Positions 26,628 to 35,000 of a DNA stretch of 35,000 nucleotides are shown here, one piece after another. The position numbers and the translations under genes were made by a program. The notes beneath the pieces are model-generated. The model had not been told where the DNA came from and made no database searches. It saw only the letters and a list, made by a program, of their open reading frames with translations. This DNA comes from Leptospira ellisii (GTDB lineage Bacteria; Spirochaetota; Leptospiria; Leptospirales; Leptospiraceae): assembly GCF_002811955.1 (NCBI RefSeq), contig NZ_NPEF01000001.1, forward strand, positions 1 through 35,000, read 5' to 3'. Positions within the stretch are counted from its first letter, which is position 1, and each line of letters opens with the position of its first letter.

Positions 26628-27422
26628 TCATCCTTTTTTGGGAAACCACGGGAAAAAAGCGTTCGTTTTACGCGCGTATTTTCCGTAAAGTTCGCCTTTT
26701 GATTTGAATTGCCCCGCCTCGTTGAGCGGAACACCGGTGATCCTGGTCAAAAGAACGAACATCGCCAACGGCGACAACAACCCGATCCATCCGTACGGGG
26801 AACCGAGGGCAAAAATTCCGAACGCGACCCAGACCAACCATTCGAAAAAATAATTCGGATGTCTTGAATATCTCCATAATCCCGAATCACACACCTTCCC
26901 CTTATTTTCCGGGTTTTTTCTGAACTCGTTCAATTGGAAATCGGCGATTGCCTCACCTAACACGGATAAGATGAATAGAATTATCCCAGTCGTCTCGAAC
27001 GGATTGTCGTTGGGGTTGTCGTTCAGATTGGGAAAGACGAACGTAGAACTCAATAGGACCGCCAAAAGACCCTGGAACTGGAAGACATTGACGAAAAACT
27101 TTCGATCCACCTTATCCCCGTATTCCGCCCGAAACGCGGCGTAACGAGGATCCTCGTGTCCGGAAAACGCCCGGGTCACAAGAATGAACAAGGATAATCT
27201 CCAGCCCCAGATCGCAGCGAGAGCCGTGATCCACGCCGAGCGTAACGGAAAGCCTTCGCCTAAGTTATAATATACGATCGCCGCGGCGGATATACAAAGC
27301 CCCCAACCAACGTCCACGATCGAATAATTACCGGATCTCTTGCCGAACCACCATAAAACCGCCATCATCACGGACACGACTCCCCAGGCGGAAAACATCA
27401 AAACAATCGTCTGTAAAAACAT
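26628..27422 (-). CDS. DUF1295 / steroid 5-alpha-reductase-like membrane protein
   Basis: A 264-residue integral membrane protein with about six to seven helices. The C-terminal block CDSGLWRYSRHPNYFFEW (about 182-199) is the signature of DUF1295 and the 5-alpha-reductase/isoprenylcysteine methyltransferase group, where it binds a nicotinamide or AdoMet cofactor. It may reduce a double bond in a lipid, or be a methyltransferase-type scaffold. It lies 26 bases after the DUF2062 gene in the lipid cluster, and such proteins recur beside CFA-type genes in other bacteria (recalled, not checked). Confidence 0.82.
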   Translation of the reverse strand: MFLQTIVLMFSAWGVVSVMMAVLWWFGKRSGNYSIVDVGWGLCISAAAIVYYNLGEGFPLRSAWITALAAIWGWRLSLFILVTRAFSGHEDPRYAAFRAEYGDKVDRKFFVNVFQFQGLLAVLLSSTFVFPNLNDNPNDNPFETTGIILFILSVLGEAIADFQLNEFRKNPENKGKVCDSGLWRYSRHPNYFFEWLVWVAFGIFALGSPYGWIGLLSPLAMFVLLTRITGVPLNEAGQFKSKGELYGKYARKTNAFFPWFPKKG

Positions 27423-27448
27423 AATCGACCACCGATAGTATATTCAAA

Positions 27449-27985
27449 TTATTGAATTTTCTTTTTTTCCAAAACCTTACCCGCCTTTTTTATGAAAGGC
27501 AGAAGAATCCAATAGGCCGTAAAAGACGCAGCGGGCACCCACACGAGCCAACCCAATACGGCGAAACCGGCCACATCAAAAATCCCCTTGGCTACTTCGG
27601 ATAGGTTCTCCGCCGATACGTCCTCCGCCCAAGTCAGATCCAAAGAAACTCCCGATACGGTCGAACCCGATTTTAAAAACGGAAAGATCAATAGAATCTG
27701 CAGAGGATACACCAGGTAATTGGCCAGTTGGATCGAAACGGGATTCAAACGCAGGAGCACCCCCAAAATTCCGCAGATAGTCATCGTGGTTCCTATCAAC
27801 GGAAACACCCCCACTCCGGCGCCTACAACGACGCTTAACGTTAGTTTTTCGGGGCTCGTTCCCGATTTCAGTTCCCGTTTTACGATCTCGATCACGTTCC
27901 TCGGGGAAAATCTCCTGAGAAAACGGAACGCGGACCTTTCTTCTTGCGATTGTCCGTCGGTTTGTGTCGAATTTTTTGTTTCCAC
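27449..27985 (-). CDS. DUF2062-type membrane protein
   Basis: About 178 residues from a GTG at 27985, 29 bases after the CFA synthase stop. The same frame is open upstream to 28186 but there it only overlaps the CFA synthase end in a different frame, so I use the internal start; the ribosome binding site is weak (CGGAAAC). After a charged N-terminus the core has VVGAGVGVFPLIGTTMTICGILGVLLRLNP, two amphipathic helices and two C-terminal membrane spans, as in DUF2062 proteins. Function unknown; it may help position or move lipid within this cluster. Confidence 0.65.
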   Translation of the reverse strand: METKNSTQTDGQSQEERSAFRFLRRFSPRNVIEIVKRELKSGTSPEKLTLSVVVGAGVGVFPLIGTTMTICGILGVLLRLNPVSIQLANYLVYPLQILLIFPFLKSGSTVSGVSLDLTWAEDVSAENLSEVAKGIFDVAGFAVLGWLVWVPAASFTAYWILLPFIKKAGKVLEKKKIQ

Positions 27986-28014
27986 TGTGAGAGTTTCCGA
28001 AACGGACCCGTTTT

Positions 28015-29313
28015 TTAAAAGTTTAAATTGTTCGGTCTTACGTAAACCGCCTGAACGACGCTGATATTCCGGGTAGCAAAAGCCGCTGCACAATAAGAAA
28101 AGTAATATCTCCACTTTCGAAGAAAGGGTTCGTCGAAACCCATATCCCGAACGGATTCCATGTTCGAATCGAACCGTCTCAACCAAGTCATCAGCGTCCG
28201 GTCGTAGTTCGTTCCCATATCCTCCAAATCGAAAAGATGAAAATTCCCGGTTCGATTGACGGCTTCGTTGATCCTTCCGACGGAAGGCAATAACGATCCG
28301 GGAAAGATATGTTTCTGTATAAAGTCAACACCCTTACGGAAGGATTCATATCTGGAATCGGGACAGGTAATGATCTGATGGGCCATCACACCGTCCTTTT
28401 TCAAAACCCGATCGCACATCGCGAAAAAATTCTCGAAGTATTCGTGTCCGACCGCTTCCAACATTTCGACCGTCACCAGTTTATCGTAGCTTCCCTGCAC
28501 GTTCCTATAGTCGTCTTTTCTGACTTCGATCTTATCGGAAAGACCTTCCTCCTTAACCTTATGTTGCGCATAACGGAACTGCTCTTCGGATATCGTATAA
28601 GTCGTCACCTTACATCCGTATCGTTTGGCCGCGTAAGTGCACAAAGCGCCCCATCCGGTTCCTATCTCCAATAGATGATCGTCCGGTTTCAGTCTCAATT
28701 TTTTACAAAGAAGGTCTAGTTTCGCGACCTGGGCCTTTTCCAAGGAATCGTCCTTCCCGGCAAAATAAGCGCAGGAGTATGTCATCGTAGAATCCAGAAA
28801 TTTTCCGTAAAATTCGTTTCCCAGGTCGTAGTGTTCGACTATGTTTTTTCTGCTTCCTCGAATAGAATTCCTTCTGAAAAGATGGAGGAGACGGTTTCCC
28901 AAATTCGTAAGACTCAAATGCGCGAAACGATTTCCGCTTCCGCTGATCGAAGGAGAAGTTTCCACGTTGTAGATAAACCAGGAGATTACCGCGCGTATGT
29001 CGTCCGTGTCCCAATCCCCGTCCATATAAGATTCCGCAAATCCCAAGTCTCCATTGAGAACCGACTTCTTAAAAAAAACCGGATTCCGAACCTGTATGAC
29101 CGCCTTATGGAATTCGTCGGGATCCGCGCTTTGAGGATCACCGAGATACGTCTTTTCTCCGTTCGGCAAATACAATCGGACGGAACCCTTCCGCATAGGC
29201 GCGAGCGCTTTTAGAAAAACGTTCCTATAAAAACCGAATTTTTCCCCTTCCGAAGCGGGGACTTCGATTTCAGGCTCCCTGATTTTTACGTTCGAATCGG
29301 TGATTCTTTCCAA
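28015..29313 (-). CDS. cfa: Cyclopropane-fatty-acyl-phospholipid synthase
   Basis: A 432-residue full-length CFA synthase. The N-terminal domain (about 1-150) precedes HYDLGNEFYG (161-170), SCAYF with Cys181 and LEIGTGWG (215-222), the AdoMet site; VEMLEAVG and YESFRKGVDFIQKHIFPG complete the family pattern. The enzyme methylates double bonds of membrane phospholipid acyl chains, usually giving cyclopropane rings. The start is TTG 29313 with AAGGAG six bases upstream, and it overlaps the DUF1365 gene by 44 bases. Neighbours (FAD oxidoreductase, DUF1365, DUF2062, DUF1295, second CFA-like enzyme) suggest an extended lipid-modification pathway. Confidence 0.9.
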   Translation of the reverse strand: MERITDSNVKIREPEIEVPASEGEKFGFYRNVFLKALAPMRKGSVRLYLPNGEKTYLGDPQSADPDEFHKAVIQVRNPVFFKKSVLNGDLGFAESYMDGDWDTDDIRAVISWFIYNVETSPSISGSGNRFAHLSLTNLGNRLLHLFRRNSIRGSRKNIVEHYDLGNEFYGKFLDSTMTYSCAYFAGKDDSLEKAQVAKLDLLCKKLRLKPDDHLLEIGTGWGALCTYAAKRYGCKVTTYTISEEQFRYAQHKVKEEGLSDKIEVRKDDYRNVQGSYDKLVTVEMLEAVGHEYFENFFAMCDRVLKKDGVMAHQIITCPDSRYESFRKGVDFIQKHIFPGSLLPSVGRINEAVNRTGNFHLFDLEDMGTNYDRTLMTWLRRFDSNMESVRDMGFDEPFLRKWRYYFSYCAAAFATRNISVVQAVYVRPNNLNF

Positions 29314-30073
29314 AGTGAACTCCTTGTTGAAGATCAGTATTTTCGTTTTTTCTAATAAACGGAAGGCCTTTCAGATACAACTTGAAAGCCTGCCAATGAA
29401 TGAGGACGATGACGCGCAGAGTGACCAAAGGGTAAGAAAAGAACATTAAAAAAAGATTAAAGTCGGTGAGCGGAATACGGCTTCCCGTGTACGCGGTAGT
29501 CATCACCTTTTCACCGTTCTCGAAGGCGTCGATGCGAATGCGAAGGGCCTCGTCCGGAAGCCCTAAGGCGAATTCAAATTCGGAACGCAGATCCAAAAAG
29601 GGGGAGACGTAGAAAAATTTTCCGGTCCGCATACGAAAGACGCCGTCGTCCCAAGCCGTCCTTCCCAAAAAGTACGGCTTCCGTTCTCCGAACGTATTCC
29701 CCACCTCGGCCACGGCGCAGACGGGCCGGTCGGACTCTTCGTAAAGGAAATAAAACGAAACCGGATTGAATACGTATCCTAATACTCGTATATTCGTAAT
29801 TAATAAAATTCTTTTGAACGGACCGGAAACCCCGTTTTGCAGAAGATATTCCAACAAATTCTCCCGAAGCGAAACCTTTCCGTAATCCAGATGATCGTCC
29901 TTGGAGAATTTGAAAACGGCCCTTCGTTCCGATCCGAAAAACCTCAATTCCGAATCCAGCCGATCCAACTCGTCCAGATCCAGACAGAAGGTATAGATCC
30001 TATATCGAAACCGGTTCCTTTTCGGGAAGGTGCGATCGTGCATTACGTTCGCACGAAAAATGCACGAATTCAA
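29270..30073 (-). CDS. DUF1365 protein
   Basis: About 267 residues with the DUF1365 pattern: LNSCIFRANVMHDR at the start, HLDYGKVSLRENLLEYL, and NPVSFYFLYE followed by VAEVGNTFGERKPY. Such proteins are nearly always beside a flavin amine-oxidase-like gene and a CFA synthase, and their activity is unproven. I start at TTG 30073: it forms a TTGA overlap with the TGA stop of the FAD gene and has AAAAGGGG seven bases upstream. An extended frame to 30124 would only overlap the FAD gene. Translation of FAD, DUF1365 and cfa genes is therefore probably coupled. Confidence 0.8.
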   Translation of the reverse strand: MNSCIFRANVMHDRTFPKRNRFRYRIYTFCLDLDELDRLDSELRFFGSERRAVFKFSKDDHLDYGKVSLRENLLEYLLQNGVSGPFKRILLITNIRVLGYVFNPVSFYFLYEESDRPVCAVAEVGNTFGERKPYFLGRTAWDDGVFRMRTGKFFYVSPFLDLRSEFEFALGLPDEALRIRIDAFENGEKVMTTAYTGSRIPLTDFNLFLMFFSYPLVTLRVIVLIHWQAFKLYLKGLPFIRKNENTDLQQGVHFGKNHRFERKNQGA

Positions 30074-31440
30074 TTCCGAACCCCTTTTCCGAGCAGGGAT
30101 TGTGCGAGGACCTGCGCGGACCATAATCCGTCCTCGTGGAATCCGTTCCTAAAATACGCTCCGCAAAAGTGTATGTTCCCTTCCGCGTTGAGTTCCTGCA
30201 ATCTGGACTGAGCGCGCAACGAACCGAGCGTAAATAGAGGATGATCATATTCGATTTCTTGAATAATCTTTCTGCGATCCGCCGTACCCGGATCGTTTAT
30301 GGAGAGGAAGTAATTTCTCCTCCGCGACACGTTCTGCAAAGAATTCATCCAATACACCGTCGAGGAGACCTTTTCACCGCGAATCTCCTCGATACGGTAA
30401 TTCCAGGAAGACCAACAAGACTTCGTCTTAGGCATGGAAGAGTCGTCGGTATGCAGCGTGGCCACGTTTTTCTGATATTCGAATTCCCGCAGCAGTTCCT
30501 TTTGCAGCGCGGTCGGTTTTTTAAGGAGTTTGAGGGAGACGTCGGCGTGCGTCGCCAAAACGACCTTGTCGAACAGGCTTGATTCGCCGTTTTTTAATAC
30601 GACACGCACTTTTCCGTCTTCCTGCCGAACCGCCCGAACCTGGGCGTTCAATCGGATTCGGTCGCGGATCGGAGCGATCAACCGCTTAACGTATTCGCGG
30701 GAGCCGCCGTCCACCGTATACCACTGATGTTGCGTGTTTAAACCCAAAAATCCGTGATTGAGAAAGAATCGGACCAAAGAATAAGCTGGAAATTCCGCCA
30801 TCTTTTCGTCCGGTGTGGACCAAACCGCGGAACTCATCGGAATCAGATAATCGCTCAGAAGATCCGGATGGTATCCCGCTTCGTCGACGTATTCCCGGAG
30901 AGTTAAATTTAGATATTTAGAATTTTCTAAAATTCCCGGCGCTTCCCCGTTGAATCTGTTTATATTGTAAAGAAGACGCAGAAATTTCGGATTGATATAA
31001 TTCCTTTTTTGGGCGAACAACCCTCCGATCCCCGAGCCGCAGAACTCCAAACCTTTCGGAACGTTTTGTACGCTGAAGGACATGGACGATTTTTTGGTGG
31101 GAACGTCCAGCTCGTCGAAAAGACGTTTCAGATTGGGATACGTTACGTGGTTGAATACGATGAAACCGGTATCGATCGGTATCGCGGTTCCGTCTTCATC
31201 CGCCTCCACGGTGTTGCTGTGTCCGCCGACGTAGTTCCCTTTTTCGTAAACCGTCAGATCGTATCGATCCTTTAAAAAATGAGCGATCCCCATTCCGGCG
31301 ATCCCAGTTCCGACGATCGCAAGTTTCTTTTTTCCGGCGCCGTTTCTTCCCGAAGACGCCGATTTTTTTTCCGCATCGATCCGTTCGACGGAACGTTTAG
31401 AGACGACTTTTTTCTTTAAACCCTTCTTCAAAAAATCCAC
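30070..31440 (-). CDS. FAD-dependent oxidoreductase, amine-oxidase-like
   Basis: A 456-residue flavoprotein. A 38-residue Lys/Arg-rich N-terminus precedes the dinucleotide-binding loop VGTGIAGMGIAHFL (43-56) and YEKGNYVGGHSNT (65-77), the usual FAD and second-glycine motifs. The central part (IDTGFIVFNHVTYPNL) fits the group of flavin amine-oxidase-like proteins found with CFA synthases. The C-terminal GNIHFCGAYFRNGFHEDG binds the flavin again. It probably oxidises or desaturates a lipid acyl chain modified by the CFA-type enzymes; the chemistry is inferred. It heads the leftward cluster with AAAGGAAG five bases before the ATG. A TTTATA block at 31458-31463 may belong to its promoter. Confidence 0.85.
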   Translation of the reverse strand: MDFLKKGLKKKVVSKRSVERIDAEKKSASSGRNGAGKKKLAIVGTGIAGMGIAHFLKDRYDLTVYEKGNYVGGHSNTVEADEDGTAIPIDTGFIVFNHVTYPNLKRLFDELDVPTKKSSMSFSVQNVPKGLEFCGSGIGGLFAQKRNYINPKFLRLLYNINRFNGEAPGILENSKYLNLTLREYVDEAGYHPDLLSDYLIPMSSAVWSTPDEKMAEFPAYSLVRFFLNHGFLGLNTQHQWYTVDGGSREYVKRLIAPIRDRIRLNAQVRAVRQEDGKVRVVLKNGESSLFDKVVLATHADVSLKLLKKPTALQKELLREFEYQKNVATLHTDDSSMPKTKSCWSSWNYRIEEIRGEKVSSTVYWMNSLQNVSRRRNYFLSINDPGTADRRKIIQEIEYDHPLFTLGSLRAQSRLQELNAEGNIHFCGAYFRNGFHEDGLWSAQVLAQSLLGKGVRN

Positions 31441-31578
31441 TTCCTTTCGTTCGTGTATTTATAGACGGGGGACGGGAATTCGGATGTAAAAAAAAGTTCA
31501 AGAAGGGATTACGATTTCATTTCACTTGTAAGCACGTGCGATACAAGCGTAGCTACTTTCGGAAATAATTTGTAGAAC

Positions 31579-32031
31579 TTACGAGAAGCCGACTGCGAGA
31601 ACGATGTAACGTACGATACGAAGAGTGAACACCGTAGCGATAAAGATCCAAATCCGTTGCCCGAAAAATCCGGAAAGAATTGTTATCGGATCGCCAACAA
31701 CGGGTAAAAAAGAAAAAAGAAGAATCGCGTGCCCCCAAGTTTTCATCTTTTCCGCGATACGGGAGTACAGGGAAGACCCCGAGATCCGACTCTCCACCTT
31801 GGAACGAAACCAAACTCCGAACGCGTAATTGAACATACAGGCGCAACAATTCCCGACGGAGGCCCATACGACCGCCTCGACGACGGACATTCCTGAAACG
31901 ACGGCGAAAACCAGGGCCGCTTCAGAACTAAAGGGAAGAATCGTGGCGGCTGCGAACGAAACGATCGCCAATCCGATTCCTCCGTAAAGAGGAACCAATT
32001 TCGTCAGTAATTCCCATAGCCCGTGTTCCAA
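31579..32031 (-). CDS. YqaA-like membrane protein (VTT/DedA family)
   Basis: A 150-residue protein with about four hydrophobic segments. FAAATILPFSSEAALVF and FLPVVGDPITILSGFF are characteristic of the YqaA branch of the SNARE-associated/VTT fold; the second is the re-entrant helix motif with Pro and Asp. These proteins are thought to move or scramble lipids or act in membrane homeostasis. Two adjacent cysteines (NCCAC) in the middle are unusual. The start is TTG 32031 with GGGGGA about seven bases away. It is 138 bases behind the lipid cluster, in the same direction, and could belong to the same physiology. Confidence 0.8.
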   Translation of the reverse strand: MEHGLWELLTKLVPLYGGIGLAIVSFAAATILPFSSEAALVFAVVSGMSVVEAVVWASVGNCCACMFNYAFGVWFRSKVESRISGSSLYSRIAEKMKTWGHAILLFSFLPVVGDPITILSGFFGQRIWIFIATVFTLRIVRYIVLAVGFS

Positions 32032-32381
32032 AAGAGGTCCCCCGTTTTCGTTCCTGCAATCGCCTTCTCTTCTCCAATTTCGATCCTCGTGGATGAAATT
32101 CCACTCCGAAAATTTCCGATTCGAGCGGGAACCCTATTTTTTCCGTCTCGGTCCTATCGTCAGATCGACGCTAACCCGTTCCGCACACGACATCTCCGCT
32201 CTTCGCGCGCTCAATCCTTATTAGTATATAAAATTATAATATTCTTAATCTACATCATTCGCCGCAATTCGAAACGGCATCTTTTTATATTTCCGCACCG
32301 CCGAAACGAAATCCTTCTCCGGCCGAGGAACCGCTTTATCGGAACCTAAGGTCTTAAGCTGCAAACAAGAGGTGACTGTTT
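32032..32381. other. Divergent intergenic region, AT-rich promoter island
   Basis: These 350 bases hold no gene I can support. The notable part is an AT-rich island at about 32219-32262, with TATAAT at 32235-32240 on the plus strand and TATACT on the minus strand nearby. It could serve the rightward outer-membrane protein and the leftward YqaA-like gene. No -35 box of good quality is visible for either. Confidence 0.4.
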
Positions 32382-33107
32382 TTGAAGAAAGAATATTCTA
32401 TTTTATTAATGGGATTGGCATTTTCCGCCGCCCCTGCGCTCTCGGTTTCCGCGAACGAAAGCAAAGAAACGTATTCCCAATTTGCGCCCTGGACTTTGAA
32501 AGCGGGAGGCGGGCTCGGACGAGTACAGGAGACGAACTACGGCGAAAATACGGGTAAAACCAACGTCTATCGTATTTCTGCGGAGTACAACCCTCGTTAT
32601 TTCGGTTTCGAATTCGGACTCACCCGTTCCTATTTCAAAATGGATTTCGAACCGAAAAACGGACATATGGGAGAATACGCGCTGGCGCAATATCTCGGAG
32701 GCGGCCCATTTTTACGTGACACCGTATTCAGAGGAGATCCGTCTTCCCAATCCATCGAATCGAGGGACCGTTTCGATCTTACGTTTCTGGATTTAGGTCC
32801 GACGTTCCACTTCCGCCCCGGGAGAACGTTCGATCCCTACGTTTCGATCGGAGCCGGAACGACCGGGTTCGACGCGAGGGCTTCCTATCGCGGTTTCGGC
32901 CGTCTCGGATTCCGTTTGAACTTCGACCGGTTCTACTTTTTTACGGAGGCGGAAGGAAGCGCGATCAACCGTTATAACGCAAGAGACATCCGGACGCATT
33001 ACAACGAATATTCCGGTATAGTCGGGGTAGGCTTTTATTTCGGCGGAGGCGATTCGGACGAAACGAAGAGGGAAACCCCGGCTCCGGGTCAGGCTGATCC
33101 GATGTAG
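32382..33107 (+). CDS. Outer-membrane beta-barrel protein
   Basis: A 241-residue exported protein. A signal peptide ends near SVSA-NES (about residue 25). The rest shows alternating polar/aromatic strands (YRISAEYNPRYFGFEFGLTRSYFKM; FDPYVSIGAGTTGFDARASY; LNFDRFYFFTEAEG) as in OmpA-like or Opa-like small barrels, about eight strands. The tail is Pro/Gly/Asp-rich. The start is TTG 32382, with AGAGGTGA seven bases upstream, since no ATG precedes the signal peptide. The gene stands alone. It is probably surface-exposed; no function is inferred. Confidence 0.75.
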   Translation: MKKEYSILLMGLAFSAAPALSVSANESKETYSQFAPWTLKAGGGLGRVQETNYGENTGKTNVYRISAEYNPRYFGFEFGLTRSYFKMDFEPKNGHMGEYALAQYLGGGPFLRDTVFRGDPSSQSIESRDRFDLTFLDLGPTFHFRPGRTFDPYVSIGAGTTGFDARASYRGFGRLGFRLNFDRFYFFTEAEGSAINRYNARDIRTHYNEYSGIVGVGFYFGGGDSDETKRETPAPGQADPM

Positions 33108-33151
33108 AAGCGGCGATTAGTCAGACAAGCGCGGGATATGATATAAGTATA

Positions 33152-33967
33152 TTATAAATTATTAAACTGCGCTTGCATTTGCCGGTGGATTTTTTCGGCT
33201 TCCTGTCCGGCCCTGGACGCGAAATCCGCATCGTTCGAAGCGAAATGGATTCCCCGAGAGGAATTGATCAGGGACAAAGGGCCGCATACCGGCAACAAAT
33301 CCTCCAATCTGGCTCCCTGCGCCCCGAATCCGGGAATCAAAAAGATCCGATCCGGATTTTGTCTTCGAAGCGCATCCAGTTCGCCCGGGTTCGTGGCGCC
33401 CACAACAAAACCCAAATTCAACGGAGACACCGATTTAGATACGTATGCGACTTCCTCGTATAAGGTTCTGCCCGTTTCCGAAAACCGTTTTTTCTGAAAC
33501 TGAGCCGCGTCCGGATTGGACGTAAGACAAAGCCAAAACACAAGATGATCTTGATATTCTAAAAAAGGTCGGAGAGAATCGAGACCCATATAAGGCGACA
33601 ACGTAAGACTGTCCACCTGCAGATCGCCGAAATAATACCGCGCGTATTGTCTCGCGGTATTATCCAGATCTCCGCGTTTGATATCCGCGACGATCGGAAT
33701 GTGAGGATGATTGTTTTTGAGATGTCCGATCATTTTTTCGAACTGCAGTATTCCGGAAGATCCGAAAACTTCGAAAAAAGCTATATTCGGTTTGTACGCC
33801 ACGGCGTACGGAGCCGTCGCGTCTATGATCTCCCTACAAAAATGGAAAAGAGGTTCCGGACTTCGTTTAACGATTTCCGGAAGTTTGTGATAATCGGGGT
33901 CGAGACCCACGCAGAGAAGTGATTGTAAGGATCGGCTCCGGGTCAGGAACTTACTCTGGAAATTCAT
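33152..33967 (-). CDS. pyrF: Orotidine-5'-phosphate decarboxylase, type 2
   Basis: A 271-residue TIM-barrel decarboxylase. CVGLDPD (19-25) is followed by Lys59 and then DIKRGD (95-100), whose Lys97 and the two Asp residues form the catalytic tetrad. The longer form with extra helices is the type 2 (PyrF-like) group. It converts OMP to UMP, the last step of pyrimidine synthesis. It lies 24 bases after speE on the minus strand and is likely co-transcribed with speD and speE. Confidence 0.93.
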   Translation of the reverse strand: MNFQSKFLTRSRSLQSLLCVGLDPDYHKLPEIVKRSPEPLFHFCREIIDATAPYAVAYKPNIAFFEVFGSSGILQFEKMIGHLKNNHPHIPIVADIKRGDLDNTARQYARYYFGDLQVDSLTLSPYMGLDSLRPFLEYQDHLVFWLCLTSNPDAAQFQKKRFSETGRTLYEEVAYVSKSVSPLNLGFVVGATNPGELDALRRQNPDRIFLIPGFGAQGARLEDLLPVCGPLSLINSSRGIHFASNDADFASRAGQEAEKIHRQMQAQFNNL

Positions 33968-33991
33968 CTTTCCCTCCCCGGACGACGGAAT

Positions 33992-35000
<1,009 letters not shown>

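Noticed and set aside
28015..28186. N-terminal extension of the DUF2062 protein to 28186
   Set aside because: It would lie wholly in another frame of the CFA synthase C-terminus and has no domain content; the GTG at 27985 suits the gene spacing.

Overview
The window looks like a chromosomal segment of a Leptospira-type spirochaete. The reasons are the base composition (roughly half G+C by eye, high for the genus), relaxed spirochaetal lipoboxes, frequent TTG starts, many short intergenic hairpins, and a gene set typical of the family: small Cys-containing lipoproteins, beta-barrel outer-membrane proteins, a cyclopropane-synthase cluster and methionine-salvage genes. I saw no rRNA, tRNA, phage, insertion sequence, integrase or CRISPR array. 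Species assignment is not possible from this sequence alone.

Layout. 1-1360: a small multi-pass membrane protein and a Cys-containing putative secreted protein. 1361-4832: a leftward unit of patatin phospholipase, GH5 glycosidase and small lipoprotein. It is preceded by a strong promoter and a ~300-nt structured leader that carries a 16-codon mini-ORF. 4871-7475: an MFS transporter divergent from an acetyl-CoA hydrolase/CoA-transferase. 7606-11339: a rightward set of LpxH-like metallophosphatase, membrane-anchored glutamate-synthase-like FMN protein, Yip1-like membrane protein and thioesterase. 11359-13974: a leftward aldehyde dehydrogenase and beta-barrel protein. 14168-18246: a small charged protein, a repeat-bearing intergenic stretch, a PadR regulator with tandem operators, and a large hybrid histidine kinase. 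18256-20833: a leftward operon efp-mtnD-mtnB-SDR. 21062-25455: a PstS-like lipoprotein, a secreted fragment, a candidate small RNA with a strong terminator, a lysine-2,3-aminomutase/EpmB-like radical SAM enzyme, a lipoprotein, and a degenerate nucleotidyltransferase with a small partner. 25512-31440: a tightly packed leftward lipid cluster (FAD oxidoreductase, DUF1365, CFA synthase, DUF2062, DUF1295, second CFA-like methyltransferase). 31579-35000: a YqaA-like membrane protein, an outer-membrane protein, and the leftward operon speD-speE-pyrF, with speD cut by the window edge.

How the genes fit together. SpeD and SpeE make spermidine and release methylthioadenosine; MtnB and MtnD catalyse two steps of the pathway that recycles it. 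EF-P carries the PGKG lysine loop, and a gene resembling its beta-lysylation partner EpmB/KamA lies 1.8 kb away. The lipid cluster is predicted to methylate or otherwise modify unsaturated acyl chains in membrane phospholipids. The patatin-GH5 pair looks like a glycolipid or lipid degradation unit.

The parts least explained by known families are the mini-ORF leader at 4492-4832, the candidate RNA at 22380-22595, the tandem TATCT-N3-AGATA operators before the PadR gene, and the exact function of the two-methyltransferase lipid cluster.
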